Origin: Paenibacillus sp. RC334
Lineage (GTDB): Bacteria; Bacillota; Bacilli; Paenibacillales; Paenibacillaceae
Length of the DNA stretch: 64,000 nt
NCBI RefSeq assembly: GCF_030034735.1
Contig: NZ_CP125370.1
Span: 3,348,001-3,412,000, forward strand
Reading direction: 5' to 3'
This document shows, piece after piece, positions 56,189 through 64,000 of the stretch. Below the pieces are notes generated by a model that did no database searches, was not told where the DNA came from, and saw nothing but the letters and a program-made list of their open reading frames with translations. The first letter of the stretch is position 1. Each line of letters starts with the position of its first letter. The position numbers and the translations under genes are program-made.

Positions 56189-56948
56189 GAATATTTCCTC
56201 CCTGAGCTGCGTATTGTTGGAGCCACTTAAAGCTGGTTTCAATGCTTTCGATTGGAGGATTCGAGCTGAAATCCTGTTCCACGACGATCCAGTTCACGCC
56301 TGCCTGAATAGCGGCGTCTGTAATGGCCTGAAGCTGCACTTCTCCTTTGCCAAGCTCTACGGTAACTGCTTTGTGCTGCTCGTCACGTGCCATATCCTTT
56401 AAGTGAATGATAGGCAGGCGTCCGCGATAACGTCCGATGTATTCCACAGGATCATAGCCTCCGTAGTATACCCAACAAGTATCCATTTCGACCTGCAACA
56501 AATCAGCGGGAACTGCATCATATAGAACATCAAATACCGGACGATCACTAATTTTCTCCGTCAATTCAAAATCATGATTATGGTAAGCCAGAACTAAGCC
56601 ATGTTCTTTCACTTTTTCACCAATACGATGCAAATTGGCAAAAATCTCATCCCACTGGCGCTGTTCTTCGGTTAAATAAGGAACGATTAGGTACTTGTTG
56701 CCCAATTCTTTGTGGTAAGCGATCTCCTCATCCAAATGGTCCAGCAGGCGGGTATATTGAATATGAGTTCCAATAACTTCTATGCCCAGCTCATCCAAAA
56801 GCGCTCTGACATCCTTGGCACTACGTCCGAAAAAGGCATGAAATTCAACCCCTTTATAGCCCAGCTCAGCTACCTTGCGCAACGTACCTTCAAAATCCTG
56901 TTCAAGTTCTTCCCTTACTGTGTACAATTGCAATCCTACTTTAGCCAT
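56181..56948 (-). CDS. Sugar phosphate isomerase/epimerase, second copy
   Basis: 255 residues with the same TIM-barrel fold, but little like the copy at 54060: KVGLQLYTVREELEQDFEGT, YKGVEFHAFFG, LAYHNHDFEL and VEMDTCWVYYGGYDPVEYI. AP-endonuclease-2 family. GAGGTGAAGG precedes the ATG. It sits between two dehydrogenases in the cluster, so it likely acts on their product. Confidence 0.9.
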   Translation of the reverse strand: MAKVGLQLYTVREELEQDFEGTLRKVAELGYKGVEFHAFFGRSAKDVRALLDELGIEVIGTHIQYTRLLDHLDEEIAYHKELGNKYLIVPYLTEEQRQWDEIFANLHRIGEKVKEHGLVLAYHNHDFELTEKISDRPVFDVLYDAVPADLLQVEMDTCWVYYGGYDPVEYIGRYRGRLPIIHLKDMARDEQHKAVTVELGKGEVQLQAITDAAIQAGVNWIVVEQDFSSNPPIESIETSFKWLQQYAAQGGNIHV

Positions 56949-56966
56949 TGTCCTTCACCTCTTCAA

Positions 56967-58073
56967 TTAGGATGGATGAATCGTTATATCTGTTCCATGA
57001 TACAAATCCTCGTCTGGCTCAAATGTACTTTCCAACGTAATATGCTTACCTTCCAATGAGGAGCGCTGAAAAGCGTGCATAGCCTCTAATACATGATAGG
57101 CCAGTTCCACGTTAGCACGGTGGTTCTTTTCACTGCGAATGGCTCTCACCATCTCACCCGCACCTATTCCGCGTTCGTTCTTCCCACACTCAAATAAAGG
57201 TTCCACGAGCTCTGCGGTTTCCTCTCCAGATCGGCGAAGCTTGACATCTCCGTTAAAAAAGTTCGGATCAGGCAGGCTTAAGGTTCCTTCCGTACCATAA
57301 ATTTCAATACGCGGCAGATCCGTCGCCCCCTGAATGTCAAAGCTGGCAATGAGCGTTACAATGGCTCCGTTATGGAAATCCATCGTTCCGGTCAAATGCG
57401 TTGGTGTCTGTACCCGCAGCGGTGTGCCGCTTTTGGGACCGGAATGTATGTAACGATCAGGAATCTGAATGCCCACTGAACTGCTGATTCGCCGGATCGG
57501 ACCCAGCACATGGATCAGCGACGTCAAATAGTAAGGTCCCATGTCAAACATCGGACCGCCTCCAGCGACATAGAAAAATTCCGGATCAGTATGCCACCAC
57601 TCGGGACCTCTACCCATAAAAAAGGCAGTAGCGGCTACGGGCTGCCCAATCATTCCGTTTTGTATGGCATAGCGTGCAGTCTGAATACCCGCGCCAAGAA
57701 ATGTATCCGGGGCACAGCCGACACGCAGGTTTTTTGCCTTGGCTAGATCCAGAACGCGTTTGCCATCCTCCAAGGAAACCGCCAAAGGCTTTTCACTGTA
57801 CACATGCTTGCCTGCCTCCAGTATCGCCATATCCGTTAGTGCATGGCTGCCAGGCACGGTCAGATTAAAAACAAGCTCAATCTCGGGCTGACGAAGCAAT
57901 TCATCTACCTTGTATGCGTTTTCAATGTTAAATTCATTGGCCCTCGCTTTGGCCCTTTCCTCCAATAAATCAGCCACGGCCACCACTTCGATAAGCGGAC
58001 TGTTTTGGAGATTTTCAAGGTATACCGCGCTAATGTTACCGCAGCCGATAATCCCGGCCTTCATTCGTTCCAC
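56967..58073 (-). CDS. Gfo/Idh/MocA oxidoreductase, second copy
   Basis: About 369 residues. KAGIIGCGNISAVYLENL is the Rossmann start, YSEKPLAVSLEDGKRV carries the EKP motif and GGGPMFDMGPYYLTSLIHVLG the substrate domain. The start is GTG 58073 (VERMKAGII) after GGGGGTG, or ATG 58064 three codons later. Divergent from an AraC regulator, which probably controls the whole minus-strand operon 58073-53308. Confidence 0.9.
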   Translation of the reverse strand: MERMKAGIIGCGNISAVYLENLQNSPLIEVVAVADLLEERAKARANEFNIENAYKVDELLRQPEIELVFNLTVPGSHALTDMAILEAGKHVYSEKPLAVSLEDGKRVLDLAKAKNLRVGCAPDTFLGAGIQTARYAIQNGMIGQPVAATAFFMGRGPEWWHTDPEFFYVAGGGPMFDMGPYYLTSLIHVLGPIRRISSSVGIQIPDRYIHSGPKSGTPLRVQTPTHLTGTMDFHNGAIVTLIASFDIQGATDLPRIEIYGTEGTLSLPDPNFFNGDVKLRRSGEETAELVEPLFECGKNERGIGAGEMVRAIRSEKNHRANVELAYHVLEAMHAFQRSSLEGKHITLESTFEPDEDLYHGTDITIHPS

Positions 58074-58235
58074 GTCGTCACACCCCCTGGCCTCCAACAT
58101 GTTCTGTATTCTGTTATAAGCCTTACAGACACAATAGTATTCTATTTCCGTTTCGTTTAAAATGAATAATATGATTAAAACATGAACAATCTGGTCAATA
58201 TTTGAAGCAGCCATATGCCCAAAGGAGTCATCATC

Positions 58236-59054
58236 ATGTCTATCGTCGAGCCTTGTCAGGTTCTTACCGCAGGCTATTCCTTCCATCGTAAGCCCTTTTA
58301 TTCGAACCAGCCCGAAGGGATCAAAAATTATTTATTTCGTCTACAAACAGACGGACGCTGCCAGGCCCGCATTAACGGGGAAATGACACGGATTGAGGCG
58401 GGTGACCTGCTGCTGTTCAATCCTATCGAGCCTTATGAGCTGGACATTCACAGTGAGTTAAATCCCATGGGGGAACAGGTCGTGGAGAGCGGAGATTATC
58501 ACATTTTTTTTGGAGGCTCCTGGGTAGATGAGTGGTGGCACCATCACAAACGGCCCAACCGCATCAAGGTCCAGCTTACCGAAGCACTGCTTGGCCTATT
58601 TCGGCAGCTTGTGATGGAGCAGCGGCGTATTTCTAATCCTTATCCGGAAATATCGAGCTATTACATGCGCATTCTTTGCCTGGAGTTTGACCGTATGCTA
58701 TCCGAGCATCCGACTTCCACCCATCATAATTATCTCGCTTATCAGATTAAAAATTATATTGAAGAAAATGCTTCTTCCAATTTTAAGCTGGATGACGTGT
58801 CCTCACACATCGGCATCAGCGTATCCAGAGCTGTACATCTGTTCAAGGAAACATTTAATACGAGTATTATGCAGTACACACTGGATATCAGGCTCAACAT
58901 GGCGAGGGAGCGCATTATTTTCAGCCCCATGTCTTTGGAACAGGCAGCCGAATCGTCCGGTTTTGCAAACTATACGTATTTTCACCGCGTATTTCGCTCC
59001 CGCTTCGGCATGTCGCCCAAGGAATTCAGAGTGATCCACCGCGAGCAATTGTAG
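58236..59054 (+). CDS. AraC-family transcriptional regulator
   Basis: 272 residues. The N-terminal cupin-like domain (about 10-130: CQARINGEMTRIEAGDLLLF) would bind a sugar. The C-terminal part has two AraC helix-turn-helices (NFKLDDVSSHIGISVSRAVH and SLEQAAESSGFANYTYFHRV, then RSRFGMSPKEFR). ATG 58236 was chosen for AAAGGAG before it. It faces the Gfo/Idh gene with a 160-base intergenic region, and is next to a GH51 gene; a local sugar-responsive activator is likely. Confidence 0.93.
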   Translation: MSIVEPCQVLTAGYSFHRKPFYSNQPEGIKNYLFRLQTDGRCQARINGEMTRIEAGDLLLFNPIEPYELDIHSELNPMGEQVVESGDYHIFFGGSWVDEWWHHHKRPNRIKVQLTEALLGLFRQLVMEQRRISNPYPEISSYYMRILCLEFDRMLSEHPTSTHHNYLAYQIKNYIEENASSNFKLDDVSSHIGISVSRAVHLFKETFNTSIMQYTLDIRLNMARERIIFSPMSLEQAAESSGFANYTYFHRVFRSRFGMSPKEFRVIHREQL

Positions 59055-59067
59055 TATTGGTAAAAAT

Positions 59068-59112
59068 AAAACCTTGAGAGAGCCTTTCTTGCTCCATCAA
59101 GGTTTTGTTTTG
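59068..59112 (+). terminator. Terminator after the AraC gene
   Basis: AAAACCTTGA and TCAAGGTTTT pair around a 19-base loop, then GTTTTG. The left A-run could serve the convergent arabinofuranosidase gene as well. Confidence 0.75.
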
Positions 59113-59161
59113 TTCCGATTTCAAAATTATACTTCATATTTCTTCTGAGTCTGCAAAATAT

Positions 59162-60646
59162 CTACGGTGCAATCGTCAGCATCACTACTGACATCGGTGG
59201 CAGTGTAACATCCAGGCTCTGATCTTGCTGCTGGAAGGACGTGAAAGTTTCCGTTTTCACACGCTCCGGCTGATCAAATGTATTGTGTGCCTGCATATCG
59301 TCACTGGCGAGAACAACGCCGCTAATTTGCTTAACGTTTTCCAGCCCTCTCAGCTCCAGATTCAAGGAAGCCGCCTCGCCCGGATGGACGTTGCACAAAC
59401 TCACATGAATATATCCGTCCTGCGCCTTGGAAGCGGACACACTCACCTGTGGAATGGAATTACCATCATACTCATAATTGCCTACGGTTACATGGGTAGC
59501 CAGCGCTTGTGCATCCTGATGCACCTTGAACATTTCAAATACATGGTATGTCGGCGTCAGTAGCATAGCAGGTCCTTCGGTCAGAACCATAGCCTGCAAA
59601 ACGTTGACCATTTGAGCAATATTCGTCATTTGTACACGGTCATGATGATCGTGGAAAATGTGCAGGTGCAGTCCGGCTACCAGCGCATCGCGCATCGTAT
59701 TTTGCTGATACAGGAAGCCCGGATTGGTACCCGGCTCGGTCAGGAACCAGGTTCCCCATTCATCTACAATCATTCCGACCCGTTTGTCAGGATCATATTG
59801 GTCCATAATAGCAGAATGGCGTGTAATCAATTCATCCATACGTAATGATTTTTTCATCGTCTCAAACCATTCCGCTTCATCAAAACCAAGTGCTTGCCTT
59901 TTCGCTTCCCAGGTGCCCGGGACCGTGTAGTTATGCAGACTCAAGCCATCCATAAGATGCCCAGCTTCACGCATCAGCACTTCGGTCCAACGATAATCGT
60001 CCACATTGGCCCCGCCCGCAATCCGGTAGATACGGTTATCACCATAATTACGGACATACGTCTGATAACGACGATACAGATCAGCATAATATTCCGGACG
60101 CATATTGCCGCCACAGCCCCAGTTTTCGTTACCTACGCCAAAATATTTAAGCTTCCATGGCTGCTCACGCCCGTTTTCCTGCCGCCATGCGGCCATAGGG
60201 GATTCCCCGTCAAAGGTCATGTACTCTACCCACTCCGACATCTCCTGCACCGTACCACTGCCAACATTCCCGCAAATATAAGGCTCAGCGTCTAACAGCT
60301 CACACAGCTGAAAAAACTCATGGGTGCCAAAATGATTATTTTCAACCACACCACCCCAGTGTGTATTGACCATTCTTTTGCGATTTTCCTTCGGTCCGAT
60401 GCCGTCCTTCCAATGGTATTCATCGGCAAAACAGCCACCTGGCCAGCGCAGCACAGGAATATTCAGCTTTTTGAGCGCTTCTACCACATCATTGCGAATC
60501 CCGTCCGTATTTGGAATCGGGGAATCCTGTCCAACCCACAAACCTTCGTAAATACATCGTCCAAGATGCTCGGCAAATTGTCCGTAAATATTTTTATTAA
60601 TAACGCCTTGCTCCCAATCTGTATGCACAACAATAGAACCCTTCAT
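59162..60646 (-). CDS. abfA: GH51 alpha-L-arabinofuranosidase
   Basis: 494 residues with the family 51 (beta/alpha)8 barrel and a C-terminal beta-domain: [31 protein letters not shown] with the acid/base glutamate, and [10 protein letters not shown] with the nucleophile glutamate. No signal peptide, so it acts inside the cell on imported arabino-oligosaccharides. GAGGAGGG precedes the ATG. Two cre-like sites upstream point to CcpA control. No transporter gene is next to it. Confidence 0.95.
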   Translation of the reverse strand: MKGSIVVHTDWEQGVINKNIYGQFAEHLGRCIYEGLWVGQDSPIPNTDGIRNDVVEALKKLNIPVLRWPGGCFADEYHWKDGIGPKENRKRMVNTHWGGVVENNHFGTHEFFQLCELLDAEPYICGNVGSGTVQEMSEWVEYMTFDGESPMAAWRQENGREQPWKLKYFGVGNENWGCGGNMRPEYYADLYRRYQTYVRNYGDNRIYRIAGGANVDDYRWTEVLMREAGHLMDGLSLHNYTVPGTWEAKRQALGFDEAEWFETMKKSLRMDELITRHSAIMDQYDPDKRVGMIVDEWGTWFLTEPGTNPGFLYQQNTMRDALVAGLHLHIFHDHHDRVQMTNIAQMVNVLQAMVLTEGPAMLLTPTYHVFEMFKVHQDAQALATHVTVGNYEYDGNSIPQVSVSASKAQDGYIHVSLCNVHPGEAASLNLELRGLENVKQISGVVLASDDMQAHNTFDQPERVKTETFTSFQQQDQSLDVTLPPMSVVMLTIAP

Positions 60647-60695
60647 GACAAGCCCTCCTCAAAAATAGTAAAGTTCATTAGACTATACATTTCAA

Positions 60696-60709
60696 TGATT
60701 ACGCTTTCA
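60696..60709 (-). promoter_or_regulatory. cre-like site upstream of abfA (proximal)
   Basis: TGAAAGCGTAATCA on the minus strand matches the CcpA pattern TGWAANCGNTNWCA at all but one place, 50 bases before the start codon. Confidence 0.45.
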
Positions 60710-60750
60710 TAAAATTAAAAAATATGGCGTATACCTGATTCTCTTTTCCA

Positions 60751-60764
60751 TCTCAACGTTTACA
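60751..60764 (-). promoter_or_regulatory. cre-like site upstream of abfA (distal)
   Basis: TGTAAACGTTGAGA on the minus strand also matches at all but one place. The gap from 60765 to about 60890 is AT-rich and shows no other feature. Confidence 0.45.
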
Positions 60765-60890
60765 ATCATGCAATGTAACAGCTTAGATAGTTAATGTAAA
60801 TATTAATAATTAAACAAAAATATTTTACATGTTTAATATATTTTATTGCCTTCTATTTGTCAATCGTTAACCCATAGCTCCACCCAAACC

Positions 60891-60914
60891 AAAAAGTCTG
60901 CCCTCAAGGCAGAC
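60891..60914 (-). terminator. Terminator after the zinc-finger-like small gene
   Basis: GTCTGCC-TTGAG-GGCAGAC with TTTTT on the minus strand. Confidence 0.8.
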
Positions 60915-60981
60915 CATGGTATGTCCACTTTAGCTCGTGATCACAGAAACAGCCGCATGTTCAGTGGAGTCTGAGCCTACT

Positions 60982-61269
60982 TCATTTCAAGGATGTCCCT
61001 TGCCAGCGAGAACCGCTATAGCCGGGACAATTTTGATTGACTGCCAGAGCGCGTACACGGACAATACTTCCGCTGATGCTGCACGTATGCCCACCCATTA
61101 ACTCATCACATTGCGAGCAAGCTAACAGTCTGGTCTCGTACACATCATCGGTCACACATTCCATTCCGGGCCTCATGTTGTTTATAATTCTGGTAATTTG
61201 CTCTTCCGAAATAGCGATGTCCCTTTCACACCCTTTACAGGTGTTTGGTGCGGTTATACCTTCCATCAT
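60982..61269 (-). CDS. Small cysteine-rich protein (DUF6171-like)
   Basis: 95 residues. The N-terminal C-KG-C and the C-SQ-C of LLACSQCDELMGGHTC, with one further late cysteine (NQNCPGYSG), suggest one zinc site. This looks like DUF6171; function unknown. I chose ATG 61269 after GAGAGGG; the longer frame upstream overlaps the next gene and would have no site. Downstream of a small acidic gene with a 52-base gap. Confidence 0.75.
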   Translation of the reverse strand: MMEGITAPNTCKGCERDIAISEEQITRIINNMRPGMECVTDDVYETRLLACSQCDELMGGHTCSISGSIVRVRALAVNQNCPGYSGSRWQGTSLK

Positions 61270-61321
61270 CGGCTTACCCTCTCTTTCAAACAACGTCCTG
61301 AGTACATGCGGCTGGAGGACC

Positions 61322-61642
61322 TTATTTCCGTTCCGGCGGGAGCTGGGCAGCCGCTTCAGATACGACCATCGCCAAGTCCTCATTTCCGAACATGGACAGC
61401 ACTCCTAATACTGTGTCTAGTGGAATATCTCCCGCTTCTTCACGCGATACGGTCAGCTTGCGCACTCGCAACAGACGCTCATTGCTATCCTGCTGCGGAT
61501 AAGCTGCATGATACAGCTCCTCTGGCTCCAGCCCGTGATTGATGCACCATTGCGCAAACACAAGGATCATCATATCCTCTTCCTGCTTATAATTTTCGAT
61601 GATAGCCTCTTCTAACTGTTTACCGCGGTTGTGCTCTTCCAT
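61322..61642 (-). CDS. Conserved small acidic protein of unknown function
   Basis: 106 residues, mostly helical, acidic at the N-terminus (KQLEEAIIENYKQEEDMMIL) and ending VVSEAAAQLPPERK. The middle has AQWCINHGLEPEELYHAAYP. I recognise no family. AAGGAG lies nine bases before the ATG. Probably in one transcript with the Gfo/Idh gene upstream and the cysteine-rich gene downstream. Confidence 0.7.
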   Translation of the reverse strand: MEEHNRGKQLEEAIIENYKQEEDMMILVFAQWCINHGLEPEELYHAAYPQQDSNERLLRVRKLTVSREEAGDIPLDTVLGVLSMFGNEDLAMVVSEAAAQLPPERK

Positions 61643-61710
61643 TCGTTCATTTCTCCTTCAATCTATTTCTCGATGTCTCGACTGCCTTGATGGCTGTCGT
61701 TCCTTCTGTG

Positions 61711-62655
61711 TTAGTCATTCAAACGGCTAATGAGTTCGTCCGCCAACATATGACTTTCCAGCACCCTGCCAGCACGCACACTGCACTCCTCTGGACGATG
61801 AATATGCTCCAGAAAATGATTTACCACTCCGGTGAATCCCCGTCTTTCCAGAATTGTGTCCCAGCTTCCAAAAGATTGTGACAATGACGGCTTATTTTTT
61901 TGCATAAAAATAGCCTGTTCCATGTTGGTCACCTCGACGGAACGACCTGCCCCATGCAGCTCCAGCCTCTCAATGTCAGCCCCTGCCTGTCTGTTCATAC
62001 TGTAGCTACCGGAGGCATTTCCCAAACGTACCGACCCGAATGCAGCGTTCATATATCCTTCACTCGTCGTGTCCAGACTGCTATGCAGCAGCTCATAATC
62101 ATCGCCACCCAGCCACAATAGCAGATCGAGCATATGAATCAAATCATCATAAACCGTCTGTGCCGCAAGTCTCTGATCATATCCAGTCCGATGCTTGATC
62201 GCCGCGCATCGGCTGAAACCTCCTGCTTCCTCCAGCCACGCTTTAGCAGCTACATAATGCGGGGCAAAACGTCGGTTAAAGCCGACCGCCAGCAGCACAG
62301 CCTGTGCCTCCGCAAACGCGGTCATTTCCAGATTTTGACGCACATCATAGGACAGAGGTTTATCCACATACACCGCAACACCTTTTTCAATACACGCCAT
62401 AACCAGATCAAAATGGGCTTCGGTCGCAGCATGTATGAATACAGCCTCCGGCTCCCATGCCAGCATTTCCTTTACATCCGTCGTTCCTCTCGGCAGCCTG
62501 TATTGCTCCATAATGGAACTAACCGGCTCCTGCGAACGGTTCATGACTCCTACAATATCTACACCTTCGTGCGCAGTCAGCAGCGGCAAATACACTTTGC
62601 GGGCAATACCGCCCAGACCTGCAATAGCCACTCTTGTTTTCGTTTGCTTATTCAT
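61711..62655 (-). CDS. Gfo/Idh/MocA oxidoreductase, third copy
   Basis: 314 residues. RVAIAGLGGIARKVYLPLL is the Rossmann start and VDKPLSYDV carries the variant (DKP for EKP) motif; the C-terminal half is shorter than in the two other copies. The EKP-to-DKP change is also seen in the MviM/YcjS-like subgroup. AGAGGTGG precedes the ATG. Not part of the sugar cluster; the substrate is unknown. Confidence 0.87.
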   Translation of the reverse strand: MNKQTKTRVAIAGLGGIARKVYLPLLTAHEGVDIVGVMNRSQEPVSSIMEQYRLPRGTTDVKEMLAWEPEAVFIHAATEAHFDLVMACIEKGVAVYVDKPLSYDVRQNLEMTAFAEAQAVLLAVGFNRRFAPHYVAAKAWLEEAGGFSRCAAIKHRTGYDQRLAAQTVYDDLIHMLDLLLWLGGDDYELLHSSLDTTSEGYMNAAFGSVRLGNASGSYSMNRQAGADIERLELHGAGRSVEVTNMEQAIFMQKNKPSLSQSFGSWDTILERRGFTGVVNHFLEHIHRPEECSVRAGRVLESHMLADELISRLND

Positions 62656-62724
62656 ATCATACCCACCTCTGATGACTCATTTCTTCTGTTGTCTAGTTTA
62701 CATGGAAGTCAGCTGACAAGCAAA

Positions 62725-62770
62725 GAAAAGAGGCTGCCCCGATCCAGTTAGACCTGACGGAACAGCCTCT
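62725..62770 (-). terminator. terC terminator
   Basis: AGAGGCTG-TTCCG pairs with CGG-GGCAGCCTCT on the minus strand and TTTC follows. Confidence 0.75.
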
Positions 62771-62817
62771 ATGCATGAGCCTTCAGCTTCAGCTACGATG
62801 ATTTCAGTGTGCTTAAC

Positions 62818-63507
62818 TTAGGCGTGCAGCGCTTGTTTTCTTGTTTTTTCACTTTTTATTTTTTTAACACGCATTCCAATGGCTACGACCAGAACAACGA
62901 CTAGAACTTCAAATCCGTATTTGACGACCCCATTCGTGAACCAATGTGCAATCAGCGGCTCGGCCACTACCATTTTGGCAGCAGTATAGGCCAGTACAGC
63001 AGCTCCAATTGTAATGACCATCGGAAAACGTTCGGTCAGCTTCAAGATAATTGTACTGCCCCATACCATAATCGGAACGGAGATCGCCAGTCCCAAAATA
63101 ACAAGCAACATATTTCCATGAGCTGCTCCTGCAACGGCAAGTACATTGTCGAGCCCCATCATGGTATCGGCAATAATAATGGTACGAATCGCTGCCCACA
63201 TTTGATTGGTTGCAGAGATTTCATGTTTTTTCTCCTCAACCAGCAGCTTGTAAGCAATGTAGATGAGCGCAAGCCCCCCGATTAAACGCAAGCCGTAAAT
63301 TTCCAGTAAGTACGTGACCAGCAAAGTAGCGATAACTCGAATGACAACCGCGCCGACCGTCCCCCAAATAATGACCTTTTTTTGATTGGCCTTCTCGACA
63401 TTACGGGCTGCCAGACCAATCACAATCGCATTGTCACCAGCCAGCACCAAATCAATGATAATGATTGACAATAGTGCGGTTAAAAACTCGATTGACAAAA
63501 AATCCAT
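62818..63507 (-). CDS. TerC-family membrane protein (Mn exporter type)
   Basis: 229 residues with about seven membrane helices. The motifs DLVLAGDNAIVIGLAARNV and DTMMGLDNVLAVAGAAHG hold the acidic residues conserved in TerC/YkoY/YceF. Relatives export manganese, often to metallate secreted proteins. The leader is a yybP-ykoY manganese riboswitch, which strongly supports this role. GAAGGTGGGAG gives the ATG. Opposite in function to MntR-controlled import. Confidence 0.93.
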   Translation of the reverse strand: MDFLSIEFLTALLSIIIIDLVLAGDNAIVIGLAARNVEKANQKKVIIWGTVGAVVIRVIATLLVTYLLEIYGLRLIGGLALIYIAYKLLVEEKKHEISATNQMWAAIRTIIIADTMMGLDNVLAVAGAAHGNMLLVILGLAISVPIMVWGSTIILKLTERFPMVITIGAAVLAYTAAKMVVAEPLIAHWFTNGVVKYGFEVLVVVLVVAIGMRVKKIKSEKTRKQALHA

Positions 63508-63567
63508 ACGTTTCTCCCACCTTCTTTATTTATTTGTTATACTGTACTTAGTTCTGCGCTTTATACT

Positions 63568-63605
63568 AAAAAAGCGCCATTTCACGGAATCCGGAAACGG
63601 CGCTT
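63568..63605 (-). terminator. Second terminator in the terC leader
   Basis: AGCGCCGTTTCCGG pairs with CCGTGAAATGGCGCT on the minus strand, then TTTTTT. It lies between the riboswitch terminator and terC, 60 bases before the start. Confidence 0.8.
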
Positions 63606-63622
63606 GACCCAAATTTAGCATC

Positions 63623-63666
63623 AAAAAAAGACCATTACCCGGATTCCAAAAATCCTGGCAAAGGTC
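63623..63666 (-). terminator. Riboswitch terminator of the terC leader
   Basis: GACC-TTTGCCAGGATT pairs with AATCCGGGTAATGGTC, then seven T on the minus strand. Its 5' arm reuses the GAGACCTTTGCC end of the aptamer, so aptamer and terminator exclude each other. Confidence 0.85.
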
Positions 63667-63755
63667 TCGCTTACAACATTACGTTGCCAATAAAGCCGGG
63701 GATTTAAAAAATCCCGTAATGACGACTTTACTCGTTGAGCTACTCCCCTTTGGGA
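63655..63755 (-). promoter_or_regulatory. yybP-ykoY manganese riboswitch aptamer
   Basis: On the minus strand the aptamer opens AAAGGGGAGTAGC, has a variable arm (GGGATTTTTTAAATCCC), then CCGGCTTTATTGGCAACG, and closes GCGAGACCTTTGCC. These are the conserved segments of the Mn2+-sensing yybP-ykoY class. With Mn2+ bound the aptamer should keep the terminator arm, so terC is made. Confidence 0.93.
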
Positions 63756-63772
63756 ACTATTCTGTTAGTGGC

Positions 63773-63801
63773 AGTATAGCACACATTATCAGGAATGTGA
63801 A
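63773..63801 (-). promoter_or_regulatory. Promoter of the terC leader
   Basis: On the minus strand TTCACA (63796-63801), 17 bases, then TGCTATACT with an extended -10 (TATACT at 63773-63778). It places the start just ahead of the aptamer. Confidence 0.65.
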
Positions 63802-63859
63802 CCCTATTTTTTTCTGTATAAGCGACAAGCCGAACAGGGATATTGAAAGAGGTATGTAA

Positions 63860-64000
63860 ATGAAAAAATGGCTACTCGCCGCAGCTTATGTTTCGCTGCT
63901 CTGCATCGCGTTTATCTACAGATATGATTGGCTCGCCTGGGCGAACAAGCAAACCTCATTTCCAGTTCTGCTGCTGCTCGCGTTTCTATTCGCGTTAATT
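63860..64000 (+). CDS. Membrane protein, 3' end outside window (possibly TVP38/TMEM64 family)
   Basis: The first 47 codons are visible. MKKWLLAAAYVSLLCIAFIY is a membrane helix or signal anchor, and FPVLLLLAFLFALI begins a second one. The latter start resembles TVP38/TMEM64 (YtxB/DedA-like) proteins, where a proline-rich segment follows, but that part is not in the window. GAAAGAGGT gives the ATG. Divergent from the terC leader with only about 60 bases between the two promoter regions. Confidence 0.7.
   Translation, partial: MKKWLLAAAYVSLLCIAFIYRYDWLAWANKQTSFPVLLLLAFLFALI

Overview
The window looks like a chromosomal segment of a Paenibacillus, most likely of the P. polymyxa group. The evidence is a complete endospore programme (spo0A, spoIVB, the spoIIIAA-AH operon, splB), Bacillus-type synteny (recN-argR-tlyA-dxs-ispA-xseBA-folD-nusB, accBC, efp, the yqh block), a T-box and a manganese riboswitch, an RRNPP regulator with an overlapping signal-peptide ORF, and moderate GC. 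I see no rRNA, tRNA, CRISPR array, prophage or insertion sequence.

Layout. 1-4.8 kb: the 3' part of a TPR quorum-sensing regulator with a tiny overlapping secreted-peptide ORF, a gene remnant, a sigma-D-type chemoreceptor gene, and a decayed divergent TetR/SDR pair. 4.9-16.9 kb: core minus-strand genes from spo0A back to nusB. 17-26.1 kb: Asp23/AmaP/DUF2273 envelope genes, accCB and the spoIIIA operon. 26.4-35.9 kb: lysC, efp, pepQ, yqhR, yqhQ, a small membrane protein, a patatin-like lipase, a secreted GHL10-type protein and mntR. 36.1-41.3 kb: splB, ccdA, metG with its T-box, yidD and a Fur/Zur regulator. 41.5-51 kb: a secreted stalk/PKD protein and a fermentation block (pflA, pflB, adhE, fnr) with five FNR-type boxes. 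51-64 kb: a dioxygenase, a flagellar-type zinc protein, an HxlR regulator, a sugar-catabolism cluster (ThuA, two isomerases, three Gfo/Idh/MocA proteins, AraC), a GH51 arabinofuranosidase, small proteins, and terC under a yybP-ykoY riboswitch.

How the parts work together. Spo0A, SpoIVB and SpoIIIA act at successive stages of sporulation. Dxs and IspA make isoprenoid precursors; AccB and AccC start fatty-acid synthesis. The fermentation genes form one anoxic circuit: Fnr has a C-terminal cysteine cluster, and palindromic TGTGA-N6-TCACA sites lie before pflB and between adhE and fnr.

Most interesting signals. (1) A family of about 135-nt intergenic elements, three copies here, keeps short conserved blocks while its helices change on both sides, as a structured RNA or RNA-like mobile repeat would. 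(2) A regulator/peptide cassette in which the peptide ORF has a strong ribosome site but an in-frame stop, after which a signal-peptide-like frame continues. (3) Three genes (spoIIIAG, amaP, ccdA) are each broken by one base in a homopolymer run, which could be assembly error or real variation. (4) A patatin gene whose ribosome site sits inside the terminator of the preceding gene, and a terC leader with two successive terminators.
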